From: Phymatolithon calcareum | Lineage: Eukaryota; Rhodophyta; Florideophyceae; Hapalidiales | Assembly: GCA_977006965.1 (NCBI GenBank) | Contig: OZ345361.1 | Coordinates: 2,790,001-2,854,000 of the forward strand | DNA: 64,000 nt | Direction of reading: 5' to 3' | Part shown: positions 21,334 through 31,021 of the stretch, piece by piece | How the letters are laid out: every line of letters starts with the position of its first letter | Numbering within the stretch: the stretch's first letter is position 1 | The notes under the pieces: model-generated | Database searches by the model: none | Seen by the model: only the letters and a program-made list of their open reading frames with translations | What the model was told of the DNA's origin: nothing | Program-made: the position numbers and the translations under genes

Positions 21334-22803
21334 CTATGCACCATGACGCCCTAGTTCGCAGCCGAGACATTTGCCCGATGAATACATGTTAGCTATTCGG
21401 TTCATCTGGACATGCAGTCCACTAGACAAGAATCTTATTTCCGGTTTCGGTCTTTCCATATCTCCAATAATGAGAAACTCATGCATTATCCGTTGAAGCG
21501 CGGCAAGTTTACGCAGCCCAATGTCTAAGCATTCCTTAATATGTTCAGCGGAGACAGTCTCCTCACCTTCTCCACAATTCTCGGAGAGATACTGGGTCCA
21601 CTGCTCTTGGTAGTTCTCGAATAGTTCCCAGGGACAATGTAAAAACGGGTGCGAGAAAAAAGCGAAAGTCCAGTCAAAAAAGCGGTAAGGGCCTCCAAGT
21701 CCATCAGGCTTGCACATATTTGATTCATAAAGGTCTCCATGCTGCAGAGTTGTCGGCAAACCTAGCTTCTCCAGTTGTCTGCACTCATTTCGAATTTGTG
21801 GAGACGATTCCCTCATCTTCGTCACAATAGCGTCATCAACGCCGTTTTTCTCGCAAAGGGAGAAGAGGTTTTCTAGTTCAGATTCAATGTACGACAGGGT
21901 CATCACCTTCACTCCTGCCTCTTTCAAGAGCGCCTCCTTTCCGACTGTACATAGCTGAAGATGGATAATGTCTTCCGTCAATGCCTTTAAGTCCTCATTC
22001 TTGAAACTGCGAAGAGCTGTACAAGTTTCACCGTAATCCTGCATCAGCACAAGCCGCCTATCGTTATCAACAGCGATGGGAGGAAGAACATACTTAGGTG
22101 CAATCTTCGAGAGCACCTCATGAAGATATCCTTCGTTCACGATATCCGATGTCGCTTTCAAGAACACCGATTTGTCATCGCTAAGTTTTGCTCGGAAAAC
22201 AGTTCCGTGAAGTGACCATGCAAGCTGCTCCACCTCTAAAACGTTTCCAAATCCATGGGAGATGAGCTCTTCTCTCATCCATGCAATGGCTTTTACGCAC
22301 CAGCCACGGCGGGAAAATCGAGAACGAAGAATAGGCAGCTCGCCAGTCTTCCACTCATGTTGAAACTGCTTGACTTCGTCTTCGGCGTCACGCACGCTCG
22401 GATTGAGAGATAAAAAATAAGGATCCATCCACTGCATGTCGCCAGGAATTGCTCCGGTTTCTCCATATCGCTCCATAACTAAAATCGCCTTATCCATGTA
22501 CAGCGTATCACTTTTAGAATAAATGTTGTCCCATATGCACCGAAGAAGGATGATTTCAATGGACCAGCCGAAATGTTGGCTTGCTTCGGGAGCCCATTTG
22601 TTGACCGCGCCATATGCGCATGGGCGATGTATTTCAAAGCACGGAAGCTGCCATTTTTCGTTTATGTTCTGGAGCAGTACTAGGTTGCTTTTTGGATCCT
22701 GGACAATCAAAAGGAAGTTTCTTTGATATCGCCACTTTGACCGAGCAAGCCTTCGCTGACTAAACCGCTTAGCTCTCGCCCTTGGGCAATCCCTATCGTC
22801 CAT
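21334..22803 (-). CDS. APH-fold phosphotransferase with Nudix-like N-terminal region
   Basis: 489 residues from ATG 22803 (MDDRDCPRARAKRF). The C-terminal two thirds follow the aminoglycoside phosphotransferase/choline kinase fold: a small lobe (EQLAWSLHGTVFRAKL, then VFLKATSD with the putative ATP-binding lysine), the Brenner-type catalytic motif HGDLYESN at about 355 (D357 as base), and the metal-binding FFDWTFAF. The N-terminal 150 residues (NFLLIVQDPKSNLVLLQN, WQLPCFEI, ERYGE) read like a Nudix-type beta-rich fold, but no complete Nudix box (GX5EX7REUXEEXGU) is seen, so hydrolase activity is not supported. Substrate unknown. The frame is open upstream to 23085, through most of a palindrome, but that extension has unlike composition and is unlikely to be translated. 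It is divergent from moaD. Confidence 0.72.
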   Translation of the reverse strand: MDDRDCPRARAKRFSQRRLARSKWRYQRNFLLIVQDPKSNLVLLQNINEKWQLPCFEIHRPCAYGAVNKWAPEASQHFGWSIEIILLRCIWDNIYSKSDTLYMDKAILVMERYGETGAIPGDMQWMDPYFLSLNPSVRDAEDEVKQFQHEWKTGELPILRSRFSRRGWCVKAIAWMREELISHGFGNVLEVEQLAWSLHGTVFRAKLSDDKSVFLKATSDIVNEGYLHEVLSKIAPKYVLPPIAVDNDRRLVLMQDYGETCTALRSFKNEDLKALTEDIIHLQLCTVGKEALLKEAGVKVMTLSYIESELENLFSLCEKNGVDDAIVTKMRESSPQIRNECRQLEKLGLPTTLQHGDLYESNMCKPDGLGGPYRFFDWTFAFFSHPFLHCPWELFENYQEQWTQYLSENCGEGEETVSAEHIKECLDIGLRKLAALQRIMHEFLIIGDMERPKPEIRFLSSGLHVQMNRIANMYSSGKCLGCELGRHGA

Positions 22804-23042
22804 GACGGCGCCTTTGATCGCCCAGTTCGAGCGACAGAATACCGAGATGCAACAAAGAGGGGGCGAGGGGAAGTCGAGGATTGTGAAGCAAGGTCTACCG
22901 AGACACGGATATTCTTCTCTCCAGAACCAATACAGATTGCATGCATGTACTGCATGCAGGATAGTGACTGGTCCTCGGACCAGAGGGATGCTGGAGAGCT
23001 TGTGGGGCGCAGCTCTAGTCCTAATGGAAAGAGGAGTTTTTC

Positions 23043-23100
23043 CGTTGTTGTTCATGAATGCCGAAAAATAATTATTTTTCGGCATTCATGAACAACAACG
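23043..23100. repeat. Perfect 58-bp palindrome
   Basis: The 29-bp left half beginning CGTTGTTGTTCATGAATGCC is exactly reverse-complementary to the right half, with no spacer and no mismatch. The pairing stops exactly at both ends (C at 23042 does not pair with A at 23101). It lies between the divergent kinase and moaD genes. Perfect pairing indicates recent formation or active maintenance. Confidence 0.97.
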
Positions 23101-23227
23101 AAAATTGTTGCTGTTTATGATACGATTTAATGAGGATCAGAAATTGAATAATTGGATCAATGCGATCTAGATCAGCGCAAAGAGACAGATTCATTCTTCC
23201 ATGAATTTGTGATTCTGGTCTGTTCAC

Positions 23228-23560
23228 ATGAGCAACAAAGTTCAGGTACTCGATCTGGGACCAGCTCAAATGGCACCCGCAGAGAGCATTTCAGTGAAAG
23301 TGCTCTTTTTCGCAAAGGCGCGCGAATTAGTTGGTGTTCCATCGATTTCTTGCAAATTGGCAAAGGGAACGACTGTGTCAGCCTTGCTAGCGGAAGAGGT
23401 GTTGCGCGAACATCCAGGCCTGGGCGAAATTCTCCCGCACTGTGCATTAGCGGTGAATCTCGAGTATTTGTCGAAAGACCAGACTGGAAAGTTGCAGGAT
23501 AGCGCGTTCCTGGTTGACGGCGACGAGGTTGCAATCATCCCGCCTATAAGCGGGGGGTGA
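23228..23560 (+). CDS. moaD: Molybdopterin synthase sulfur carrier subunit (MoaD/MOCS2A)
   Basis: 110 residues in one exon. A ubiquitin-like beta-grasp protein: SVKVLFFAKARELVG near the start of the domain, an AVNLEYL strand, LVDGDEVAIIPPISGG at the end. The C-terminal Gly-Gly is the thiocarboxylated terminus that donates sulfur to precursor Z (cPMP) in molybdopterin synthesis. The stop codon is followed after two bases by the ATG of moaE on the same strand, so the two subunits of molybdopterin synthase appear to share one transcript, as in animal MOCS2. The first 17 residues before the domain have no counterpart in bacterial MoaD; an alternative start is Met15. Confidence 0.93.
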   Translation: MSNKVQVLDLGPAQMAPAESISVKVLFFAKARELVGVPSISCKLAKGTTVSALLAEEVLREHPGLGEILPHCALAVNLEYLSKDQTGKLQDSAFLVDGDEVAIIPPISGG

Positions 23561-23562
23561 GC

Positions 23563-24138
23563 ATGTCGGACTCTGTGATTCTCACCACTGATCCGCTGAG
23601 CTTGGATGTGGCATTCAAGTGTGTAAGTGACCCTGCAGCGGGGGCTGTTTCGACATTCATAGGTACTACAAGAGATAATTTCAATGGAAAGCGCGTGCTT
23701 TGCCTGGAATACGAGGCGTACGAGGCCATGGCACTGAAGGAGATGAAGTTACTCTGCGCGAAAGGAAGGCAAAAACATGATTCAGTGGTTAGGATTGCTG
23801 TGTATCATCGTTTGGGAATCGTTCCAATTGCAGAAGCTTCGGTCATTATTGCTGTGTCTTCTCCGCATCGCGCGGACGCAATTGGTAAGCTGTTGCCCTT
23901 CCGGTCAGATATTCGTTGGACTAATCGATGCCCATTACATTTATCGTAACTAATCTGGATGCATGCGAATGTATTTTCTGTAATGTTAGCCTGTTGTAAG
24001 TTTCTTATCGATGAATTGAAGGCGACAGTTCCTATATGGAAAAAAGAAAAGTACGAAGATTCCTCGGTATGGAAGGAAAATGCAGAGTTCAGGTTGACAG
24101 CCCGAAAAGCGAACGAGGAGCATGTCGATTCGTCTTAA
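23563..24138 (+). CDS. moaE: Molybdopterin synthase catalytic subunit (MoaE/MOCS2B), 2 exons
   Basis: Exons 23563-23884 and 23990-24138 (GTAAGC donor, TTAG acceptor) give 156 residues. The MoaE fold is clear: GAVSTFIGTTRDNFNGKRV, LEYEAYEAMALKEM, VYHRLGIVPIAEASVIIAV, SSPHRADAI, and across the splice junction CCKFLIDELKATVPIWKKE then SSVWKEN. The KATVPIWKKE segment carries the conserved lysines of the active site that binds precursor Z. It pairs with MoaD in a heterotetramer that makes molybdopterin in the cytosol. The ATG lies two bases after the moaD stop with no room for its own promoter, which implies leaky scanning, reinitiation or alternative splicing to translate both subunits. Confidence 0.93.
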
Positions 24139-25650
24139 CTGGAATCGAATTATGGCGCGTCACCGGGCGTACGGGTGCTGCACAATTTGGTCATTCAATG
24201 GCATCCTTGTCAGAATTCTGATACATTTGTCCGTAGGAGCGGCTCTAACGACAGGGTGGTGCGGTCGAGTGAGCAGGTAAGGTGCGGTGTCAGCAGTTGC
24301 GTTGTGGCGACTGCTGGCACAACAATAGCAGGTGCTGGAGTACTTGCTCGAAAATGGTTATAAAGGATAGTAAGAGCTATCAAACTTTCAGTGAAGTCCT
24401 CATTAATAACTTGCAACCAGTAGGTTGCTACTTGCGTGATAAACTGTGGAGTTTGTAAAGCATTATGCTGTAACTTCCTGATGTTGTCTTCAGCATGACG
24501 GTAGCGTGTTCCTTCCGACAGCAATCTCTGGTGCTCAATAATTGCGTTCGATATAGATGTGGACTTGAAGTTAGACCTTTCGCCCCGCCAAACGATACAG
24601 AATCGACTAAAACACGCATGACGATAATAGTAGAATCGACAGGCCTACTGTAGTCTCCACAGGGGAGAAGATTGCTCCATGCATGAGCTAGCTCTCCATG
24701 CGCTAGTACAGTGACCTTATTCCATTTGCCGCGGTTGCGAAAGTCGAAATCGATGACTTCAACGAGATCTGCAATTCCAGCCCCTCCAGCACTTTGCGGC
24801 AATAGGGCGAGACGAAAGAGGATGTATACTGTACTGCCGAATCAGGCATGATGCGCTGTAAATTTTGTATCTCCCCCGAAGAAGTCTAAAAGGGGAGTAA
24901 TCTATGAAACATCGATACGTGTACGACTTTGCCGAATCGAATGGCCACAAGATTTTTTACATCGTGGCTGACCACATCGAGGATGAAAAACAATTAAAAA
25001 AGAGTAAGGAGGACAACGGAGGGAGGAATGAGCGCAATGGAATTTAAGGCACTGTAAGATATTCTTATCATAGCAGGACGCCCGGCGGGCATGCCCTAAT
25101 CGAAGCCTTCCAATGAGAGCGACTCTGTCGCCGACAGCCTTGAATACGTTCTCATCCGCAGATGTCATACCTGGCCCTGTCCAATCATCGCATTTCGCAA
25201 CATCACACGCTGTAGCTTCACCAAAACCCAGCCTCACCAATGGCCTCCACACTCTTAAATAGCACATCCGTCGCTCGCCCCACTCTCCAACGCTCAGACA
25301 ACTGCAGCAACTGCCTTTTGAGGTCGTCCAAGCGCCAAGCACGACTATCGCAATCCGATTGCGATTCGAACACATTTCGCCCCATCTGAAGACTTCCGAA
25401 CTATCCCTCGGACCTTCCCACGGTTACCAGGCATCCGTTCATTCTCCGCACCACCAGGTCGTTCGACACAACGGAACGTGAGAATACCTGCACTGGGCTT
25501 CCTGTGGCTCACAAGTTGTCGACATCCTCTTGCATTGGTCGTTTTGATAACTTTTCAACCTGCGGAAACGCAGACAAGCATCGAAGTGTCTCCGTACCGA
25601 ACCTGATATCTGACCTGCTTTTCATTTTCCTGTCGCACCTGACGGCAGAG
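24139..25650. other. Intergenic region
   Basis: About 1.5 kb between moaE and SGF29. TACTGTA words occur near 24650 and 24825. A short frame at 24290-24363 resembles a hydrophobic Ala/Gly helix but continues into no recognisable domain. No supported gene. Confidence 0.5.
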
Positions 25651-26313
25651 ATGATTCCGTCCAACCCGGTAAAGAGCCCCACAGAGCGGCAGAAATGTAT
25701 CCAAGCGCGCGAGAAGGCGCTGATGGCGTTGTCGTGGGACCGTACCAAGTTCTCACCTGATGTTGCCAAGGCGGCCTCCCGTTTTCTTGCCGTGATTGAG
25801 TTTAGTGATATCGGCAGTCCAATTGATCTGTCTGATGAATCTGGGTCCTCCGTCGACCCTCCGGCGTCTGACCGTGGTGTGAAGCGCGTCGCTGAGGTCG
25901 AGGCGCGTGCGCCAAAACCCGCCAAGAAAGCTCGTCGTCAGAATTCGTCAAACCAGATTCCGCCTAAGACGCAAGTTGCCTGTCTGACTCAAGGATCCAC
26001 ATACCCTGAATGGGTTCTGGGACGCATTGCGCGTTACCTGCCGGAGTCGAAGAAGTACGAGGTCATCGACGCCGCGGATGAAGAAGACGTGTACAGGGTG
26101 TCGAGGAAGAACATTAGGGTCATCCCGAAGAAACCGCATGCCATTGAGGCGACAACTCGCGTGCTTGCGGTGTATCCGTGCACAACGGTGTTTTATCCCG
26201 CTGTGTTGGTTGGCAAAAGTGGCAAGAATTGGCAGGTGGAGTTTGATGATGAAGATGCAGATGAGAAGAATATCACCAAGGATGTAAAGGGAACTCTGGT
26301 GATGTTGCCGTGA
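25651..26313 (+). CDS. SGF29: SAGA-associated factor 29 (SGF29), tandem Tudor protein
   Basis: 220 residues from ATG 25651. The N-terminal 50 residues are helical; then an acidic/Ser linker and a basic nuclear-localisation-like stretch (RAPKPAKKARRQN, about 88-100). The C-terminal half is the SGF29 tandem Tudor domain: first repeat about 105-155 (TQVACLTQG, EWVLGRIARYLPESKKYEVID, then DVYRVSRKNIRVIP) and second about 165-215 (TTRVLAVYPCTTVFYPAVLV, WQVEFDDED). The YPCTTVFY motif matches the YPxTTxFY aromatic pocket that reads H3K4me2/3 and recruits the SAGA acetyltransferase to promoters. Family members usually have a longer coiled-coil N-terminus. The region upstream of ATG 25651 ends in a possible splice acceptor (GGCAG), so a missed first exon is possible. 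Confidence 0.85.
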   Translation: MIPSNPVKSPTERQKCIQAREKALMALSWDRTKFSPDVAKAASRFLAVIEFSDIGSPIDLSDESGSSVDPPASDRGVKRVAEVEARAPKPAKKARRQNSSNQIPPKTQVACLTQGSTYPEWVLGRIARYLPESKKYEVIDAADEEDVYRVSRKNIRVIPKKPHAIEATTRVLAVYPCTTVFYPAVLVGKSGKNWQVEFDDEDADEKNITKDVKGTLVMLP

Positions 26314-27489
26314 GAAAATGTTTGAAAGGACTGTAACTATTTGAGCTTACTGACTCATGGACTGGACCGAAGCTTATCCAAACTGTGCGACGTCTTGTCT
26401 GCACAACTTGAAGGTCCGGTTGATTATCTTTATGCGAAAAAGCTCACCTTTTACAACCCCGCTACAGGCCCAATGTGTTTCTAATTTGTGTAGGTTTTGC
26501 CGTGAGTGCCCGATTTCTTGTGCTGCCGTGATCGCGTTTGTCGAGTAGTATGCATCATTCTCGTACGTACGGTACTGCAAATGATATAAACGGGAACCTA
26601 TCTGTGACAGCCTGAACAAGTAAAAAGCATAACGAGTTGCGACTCGTCTCTGGCAATCCGTTGTACTCGTGTTCGGGGCGTGAAAATTTGGCTTGAGTTT
26701 GGGCGGTACTACGCGACCTTGGTCGAGGGAATCCAACGATGGCTGTGTTGGCGTGCCTGCCGGGAGTAGTCATTCGGACACGGTGTTCGCATCGTCAGCG
26801 TGGTGCTCATTGGCCGGAAAACGCTCTCATTGCAACTGAGATGCAAAATCGAGGTTGTGCTGTGCCACACGACGAGGCCAAGAAGAAAATCAAATATTTG
26901 TTTATTTTTGAACATTTCCACGCCGACGGAGACTCGCTAACGCCCAATCATACGTCATCTCTCCTCGCTGAGTTGGACCGCCATCACCAATGAGCGATGG
27001 GCCGCGAAACAAGACGTTTCAGAAAACAAGGCGCACAAAGTAGATAGCTATCATAGTTTTCTTCGATTTGTAGATGTCTACAGCTAACGAAAAAAGCAGT
27101 TGCTCTTTCAATTGAAGGCGTTTTTTGGACGTCCTGACAGTGCACTAAACCTGCGCATCTGCCCGAAAATCGAAATTTACCGTTATTTTTGGGAAGAGGG
27201 CAGACGGACGGCAACGGATCGTTCGTTCGTTGTCTTCCCAAAACTTGGAGCGGCCCATGCAGAGTTTGCGGTTGCAGGCGAATGAAACCTAAACACATGA
27301 GTTGAAAATAGCTAATAATTTCTGCACTTTGAAAATAGCAATTCTATTATTTATTTTAGACTTGTTTCATGCATGTCCCATCCAGGAATCATGACGGAAC
27401 ACGAACGGAATTTGCTGCGCCAATATCATCTTGTTCCAGGGCCAGCAATAGCTATTGCATTCCTTGACTGCATGTGAGCGCTGCACGAG
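26314..27489. other. Intergenic region
   Basis: About 1.2 kb between SGF29 and the small coiled-coil gene. A short upstream ORF (27391-27477, 28 codons) ends 13 bp before the next gene's ATG and could be a uORF. Otherwise no feature is evident. Confidence 0.45.
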
Positions 27490-27957
27490 ATGGCGCCGAA
27501 TAGAGTTGAGCAAATCGCGCTGCACGCGAGACGCCTTGCGCAAGCGACCGGGGTCCCCGTGGACTCGACGACGGATGCGGCTGCGGAAGGGCTTGACGGA
27601 ATCACGTCAGACCTTGACATTGAAGCTCTGTCCAAGGGCTTATTGGATGTATCTCGGGATCTTGACCTTTATTTGCAGGGTCTTCTGAAGCCACCTCAAC
27701 CTCCCGTTGTGGTGCTGAAAAACGTAGGAATTTTTTTCGTTGTGCGAATGCATTTAATTTCTTGTGAACTGAATCATGCAATCTGACGTCGATAATATGC
27801 ATTTACTGGAGTTTGATGACAGGAAATTCGACGGCTGGAGGAAGAACTGCGGGAAAAAGATGAGATGATATTGAAAGCTGTGAATATGGTGGAAAACGCC
27901 GAGCGGTCGTTTCGCAAGTTGAAGCAAACGCAGCTACGAACATTGTATAATTTGTAA
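27490..27957 (+). CDS. Small coiled-coil protein, possibly Mediator subunit (MED28-like), 2 exons
   Basis: Exons 27490-27723 and 27823-27957 join in frame at GTAGGA and ACAG to give 122 residues. It has an N-terminal basic helix (VEQIALHARRLAQATGV), an acidic middle, a helix LSKGLLDVSRDLDLYLQGLL, a PPQPPVVVLKN linker and a long charged helix EIRRLEEELREKDEMIL running to the end. The layout (first helix, short Pro linker with VLK, then a rE-x-ELxxKD helix) resembles MED28 and related small Mediator subunits. The similarity is weak and remembered, so treat the name as a hypothesis. An in-frame TGA just upstream of the ATG excludes an N-terminal extension in the same exon. Confidence 0.55.
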
Positions 27958-28549
27958 ATATCGAGCGTTGAGTTGAGATGAAGCAATCAGTGGTGACTTG
28001 TTGAATCTGTTTACGCCCTTCGGCATTATTATCGCATTGTGATTTTTAACGGGTACAATGATATCACCTTCATTATTTCCGGTACACTCGAGTGTTGACA
28101 ATATCGATGGTGATAGGCAGGCAGGCAGGCTTCGATAATGAAATTTTTACGATGCCGTTCAAGAGAATGTTTCTGAATTTAGCATACAGTACGTCGCCAA
28201 GAATGCCCTTCCTCCTCACCCTTTCCCCTCTGTGCCTCGCTTGATTACCACTGACTAGTACCAGCAACAGCAAATCTATCAGCCGTACAACACGCAACAT
28301 CCTCATCATCCCCTTAATTGGCATGTTCTTATGCTTTCTTCTGGAACCCCCGCAATTGCGTCAGAAGTGAGTTGCCGCAGTCACTTAGAATTCTCGCTTC
28401 TCTGTGCCTCTATCCGCCGTTCAAACCTTTGCTCCTAAACACACTCCAAGGTTTTAATGCAAGTCATCTACGCAAAGCATTAAGTGAACACAAGACGAAA
28501 CTGCGGGCTGTCATTGCTGATAATTCACCAGTTTATCTGAAGAGGAGGA
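27958..28549. other. Intergenic region
   Basis: About 590 bp between the coiled-coil gene and the glycosyltransferase gene, with a short GGCA tandem run near 28118 and a TACAGTA at 28186. No coding signal. Confidence 0.5.
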
Positions 28550-30676
28550 ATGAGAAGAGACCGAGAGTATTCGCGACGCAGCAAACAGTCCGGAGCAGCG
28601 GGTGCATCGGGGGTTTCATCATGGCTTTTCTTCTGGTCAGCGGCATTACTTGCGTTTAGCATTCTTCAACTCCGAAACCAGAGTGCGGTAAACTTCTCAT
28701 CCCGATTCGCCCTTCCAGAGCATGCACAGGGTGAGAAAATTGGCGACTACAGTCACCGGCTCGACGGATTGAGCATTGAAATCTTCTCCGCACCAAAACC
28801 GTTCGTTGGTGAGGACAAGGCGAATAACGAGAGGGCCATTAAATCATGGCTACGTCTAAAACCGCAACCCAAGGTTACTCTCCTTGGATACGAAACCGGA
28901 TACGATCAAGCTGCGCGAGATTTGGGGCTTAACATAGAGCATCGCGTTGACAAAAATTTTCTCGGAGTACCGCTCTTCAACTCAATGCTGCAAAGGGCAA
29001 ACAACTCCAAGGAAATGATCACCGTTATCATCAACGGCGATATTCTTTTGTTTGATGACTTTACCCAAACTATCAAGAAGGTAGTGAGCAACTTTGAGCA
29101 CTTTTTGATCGTCGGTGCTCGTTATGACGTTGACAATCTGCCTAGAGACTTATCAGAGGAAGATCCTCAGTACACACGTAAGATCCGAGAACATGTTCTT
29201 TCAACTGGAACCCTGCACACTTACGGAGGCATGGACGTATGGGTGTGGAACACCGATGGGCCAAGATTGTTTGATCCCGTCATGCCTCATTTTATTTTTG
29301 GACGGGGCAAATACGATAACTGGCTCACCCATGAAACTATTGCGGCTGGTCGCCGTCAAGTCGTTGATGCTTCAGAGACGTGTCTTACAGTTCATATCCG
29401 CCATGACTATCATCTGGTGACTGGCAACCCTGGCGATGACACCGCGGTTGATACGACAAGTCGGCGAAGTTTGAAGGGCGCGTTTTGGTCCGAAGGAAAG
29501 AAGTCCAAATTCGAACTGTTTATTAACATTTATCTGAGTCTTCATGTTGGGACGTACACGAACCAGATGGGAAACGTGCTGTTTGCACCGTGGAAGCTGT
29601 CGCTTTGTCTGGAACCGACCGGAATGTGTCTGTTAAAGCGAAAACGGCCGGGAATTTGTAACTGTGAATTTTCAAGTTTTGTTGGAAATACCCAAACCGA
29701 TCCCGTCGTCAAAAATGGTTCACGGGTTATTCGATGCGGAATGATTTCCGTGGAGACGAAGGATGACTTTGTCATTCCGGTTCTACCCCCTGACGACGCA
29801 CTGGAAGCGCCTGCTTTCGGACTTCCGCTGACAATGCGATCAGTCATTGACAAGGTGATCATCAACAACACTATCATTCTGTCCGCTCTCAATTATGGGT
29901 ATCGGGACATCATGATGAATTGGGTTTGCAACATGCGGCATATTGGCATTACCAACTACGTAATTGCGGCTTTGGACGCGGATCTGTACAAATTTGCGTA
30001 CACCAGAAGCCTACCGACGTATCTAGAGAACACAATTTTCCAGGGTCTTAACGCATCGCTTATCTCTGATGCCACATACGGCACAGATTCATTCAAGCAG
30101 TTGACCAAAATGAAGTCGAGAGTTGTGATTCGTCTTCTGCGTGAAGGCTACAACGTTATGTGGACGGACAGTGACATAATCTATTTCAAGAACCCTTTGC
30201 AGGACATGTGGAGCTACAACGTAGATCTTGTCATTCAGTCGAATGCGCCGGATAACGAACCAATGAATGGAAGACGACGACTCAATTCAGGGCTATATCT
30301 TGCGCGAAGTAATGCGCAAACAATCAGGGGATTCGAAGACGTGATTAGTTTTGCGTCACATTCAAGAATGTCTGAACAGCCTTGTTTCTACGACGTTTTG
30401 TGCGGGAAGAATGGAGAGACGGCGATTGGGGATAACGCTTGTGCATACCAAGGGATGACCGTTCAATTGCTAGATCGGCATGTATATCCGAATGGAATTA
30501 CGGATGGAATTTGGGATTCGCCAGATGGAACCATTCCGACGAAATTTCCCAATCTCTTTATCTTGCACAATAACTGGGTTAAGGGTGCCGATGGAAAGCG
30601 CGCTCGCTTCGAGAGACACGGGTTCATTCTGTACGATAAGGAGACTGAATTGTGCCTCTACCCTGAGACTTGGTGA
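28550..30676 (+). CDS. Type II membrane glycosyltransferase, two-domain (PF03407-like C-terminus)
   Basis: 708 residues in one exon. A basic cytoplasmic tail (MRRDREYSRRSKQS) precedes one transmembrane anchor (about 23-41, WLFFWSAALLAFSIL), the topology of Golgi glycosyltransferases. Residues about 95-290 form a first GT-like domain (KVTLLGYETGYDQAARDLGL, ITVIINGDILLFDDF, GGMDVWVWNTDGPRLFD). Residues about 430-690 match the nucleotide-diphospho-sugar transferase family PF03407: ILSALNYGYRDIMMNWVCNM, then VVIRLLREGYNVMWTDSDII with a DxD-type motif D540-S-D542, YFKNPL, and LNSGLYLARSN. Such enzymes transfer sugars to cell-wall polysaccharides or glycoproteins; donor and acceptor are unknown. 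It is probably in the Golgi lumen. The gene is convergent with MON2. Confidence 0.85.
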   Translation: MRRDREYSRRSKQSGAAGASGVSSWLFFWSAALLAFSILQLRNQSAVNFSSRFALPEHAQGEKIGDYSHRLDGLSIEIFSAPKPFVGEDKANNERAIKSWLRLKPQPKVTLLGYETGYDQAARDLGLNIEHRVDKNFLGVPLFNSMLQRANNSKEMITVIINGDILLFDDFTQTIKKVVSNFEHFLIVGARYDVDNLPRDLSEEDPQYTRKIREHVLSTGTLHTYGGMDVWVWNTDGPRLFDPVMPHFIFGRGKYDNWLTHETIAAGRRQVVDASETCLTVHIRHDYHLVTGNPGDDTAVDTTSRRSLKGAFWSEGKKSKFELFINIYLSLHVGTYTNQMGNVLFAPWKLSLCLEPTGMCLLKRKRPGICNCEFSSFVGNTQTDPVVKNGSRVIRCGMISVETKDDFVIPVLPPDDALEAPAFGLPLTMRSVIDKVIINNTIILSALNYGYRDIMMNWVCNMRHIGITNYVIAALDADLYKFAYTRSLPTYLENTIFQGLNASLISDATYGTDSFKQLTKMKSRVVIRLLREGYNVMWTDSDIIYFKNPLQDMWSYNVDLVIQSNAPDNEPMNGRRRLNSGLYLARSNAQTIRGFEDVISFASHSRMSEQPCFYDVLCGKNGETAIGDNACAYQGMTVQLLDRHVYPNGITDGIWDSPDGTIPTKFPNLFILHNNWVKGADGKRARFERHGFILYDKETELCLYPETW

Positions 30677-31021
30677 GAATCTTGGAGGCTTGCTGAATAC
30701 AGATTTAAAAACGGATAGAAACACTGCCTCGCTTTCCGACATCTTGTGGGGGTGATTAGAGGCCATTGTGAGGAGGCGACGCCCTGATGAGTTGCTGCAA
30801 AAATGATACGTCAGGCCTTCCTTCGCGGTTCTTCGTTCGTACCGTGCTATGTAGGCGCAAGTAGCGTAGCGTACTGCAGACTAAGAAATGTGATCAAAGC
30901 CACTTGGCGATCATCTAAAATCGATCCAGACAAATTAGTATATATTACTCATTCTACTACTGTACAGTGCTGTGGCAAAGAAGCAAAGTTAAAATGGACC
31001 CCGAGTCCATACGATACGATT
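30677..31021. other. Convergent 3' intergenic region
   Basis: The 345 bp between the glycosyltransferase stop (plus) and the MON2 stop (minus). A TACTGTA word lies near 30957. Nothing else. Confidence 0.5.

Noticed and set aside
22804-23085. N-terminal extension of the APH kinase frame by 94 codons
   Set aside because: It runs through half of the 58-bp palindrome and a Cys/His/Trp-rich stretch unlike the protein; Met at 22803 begins the plausible sequence.
24290-24363. Short helix (VVATAGTTIAGAGVLARKWL) resembling the Tim14/Pam18 N-terminus
   Set aside because: No J domain follows on either frame or after any plausible splice; the length is too short to support a gene.
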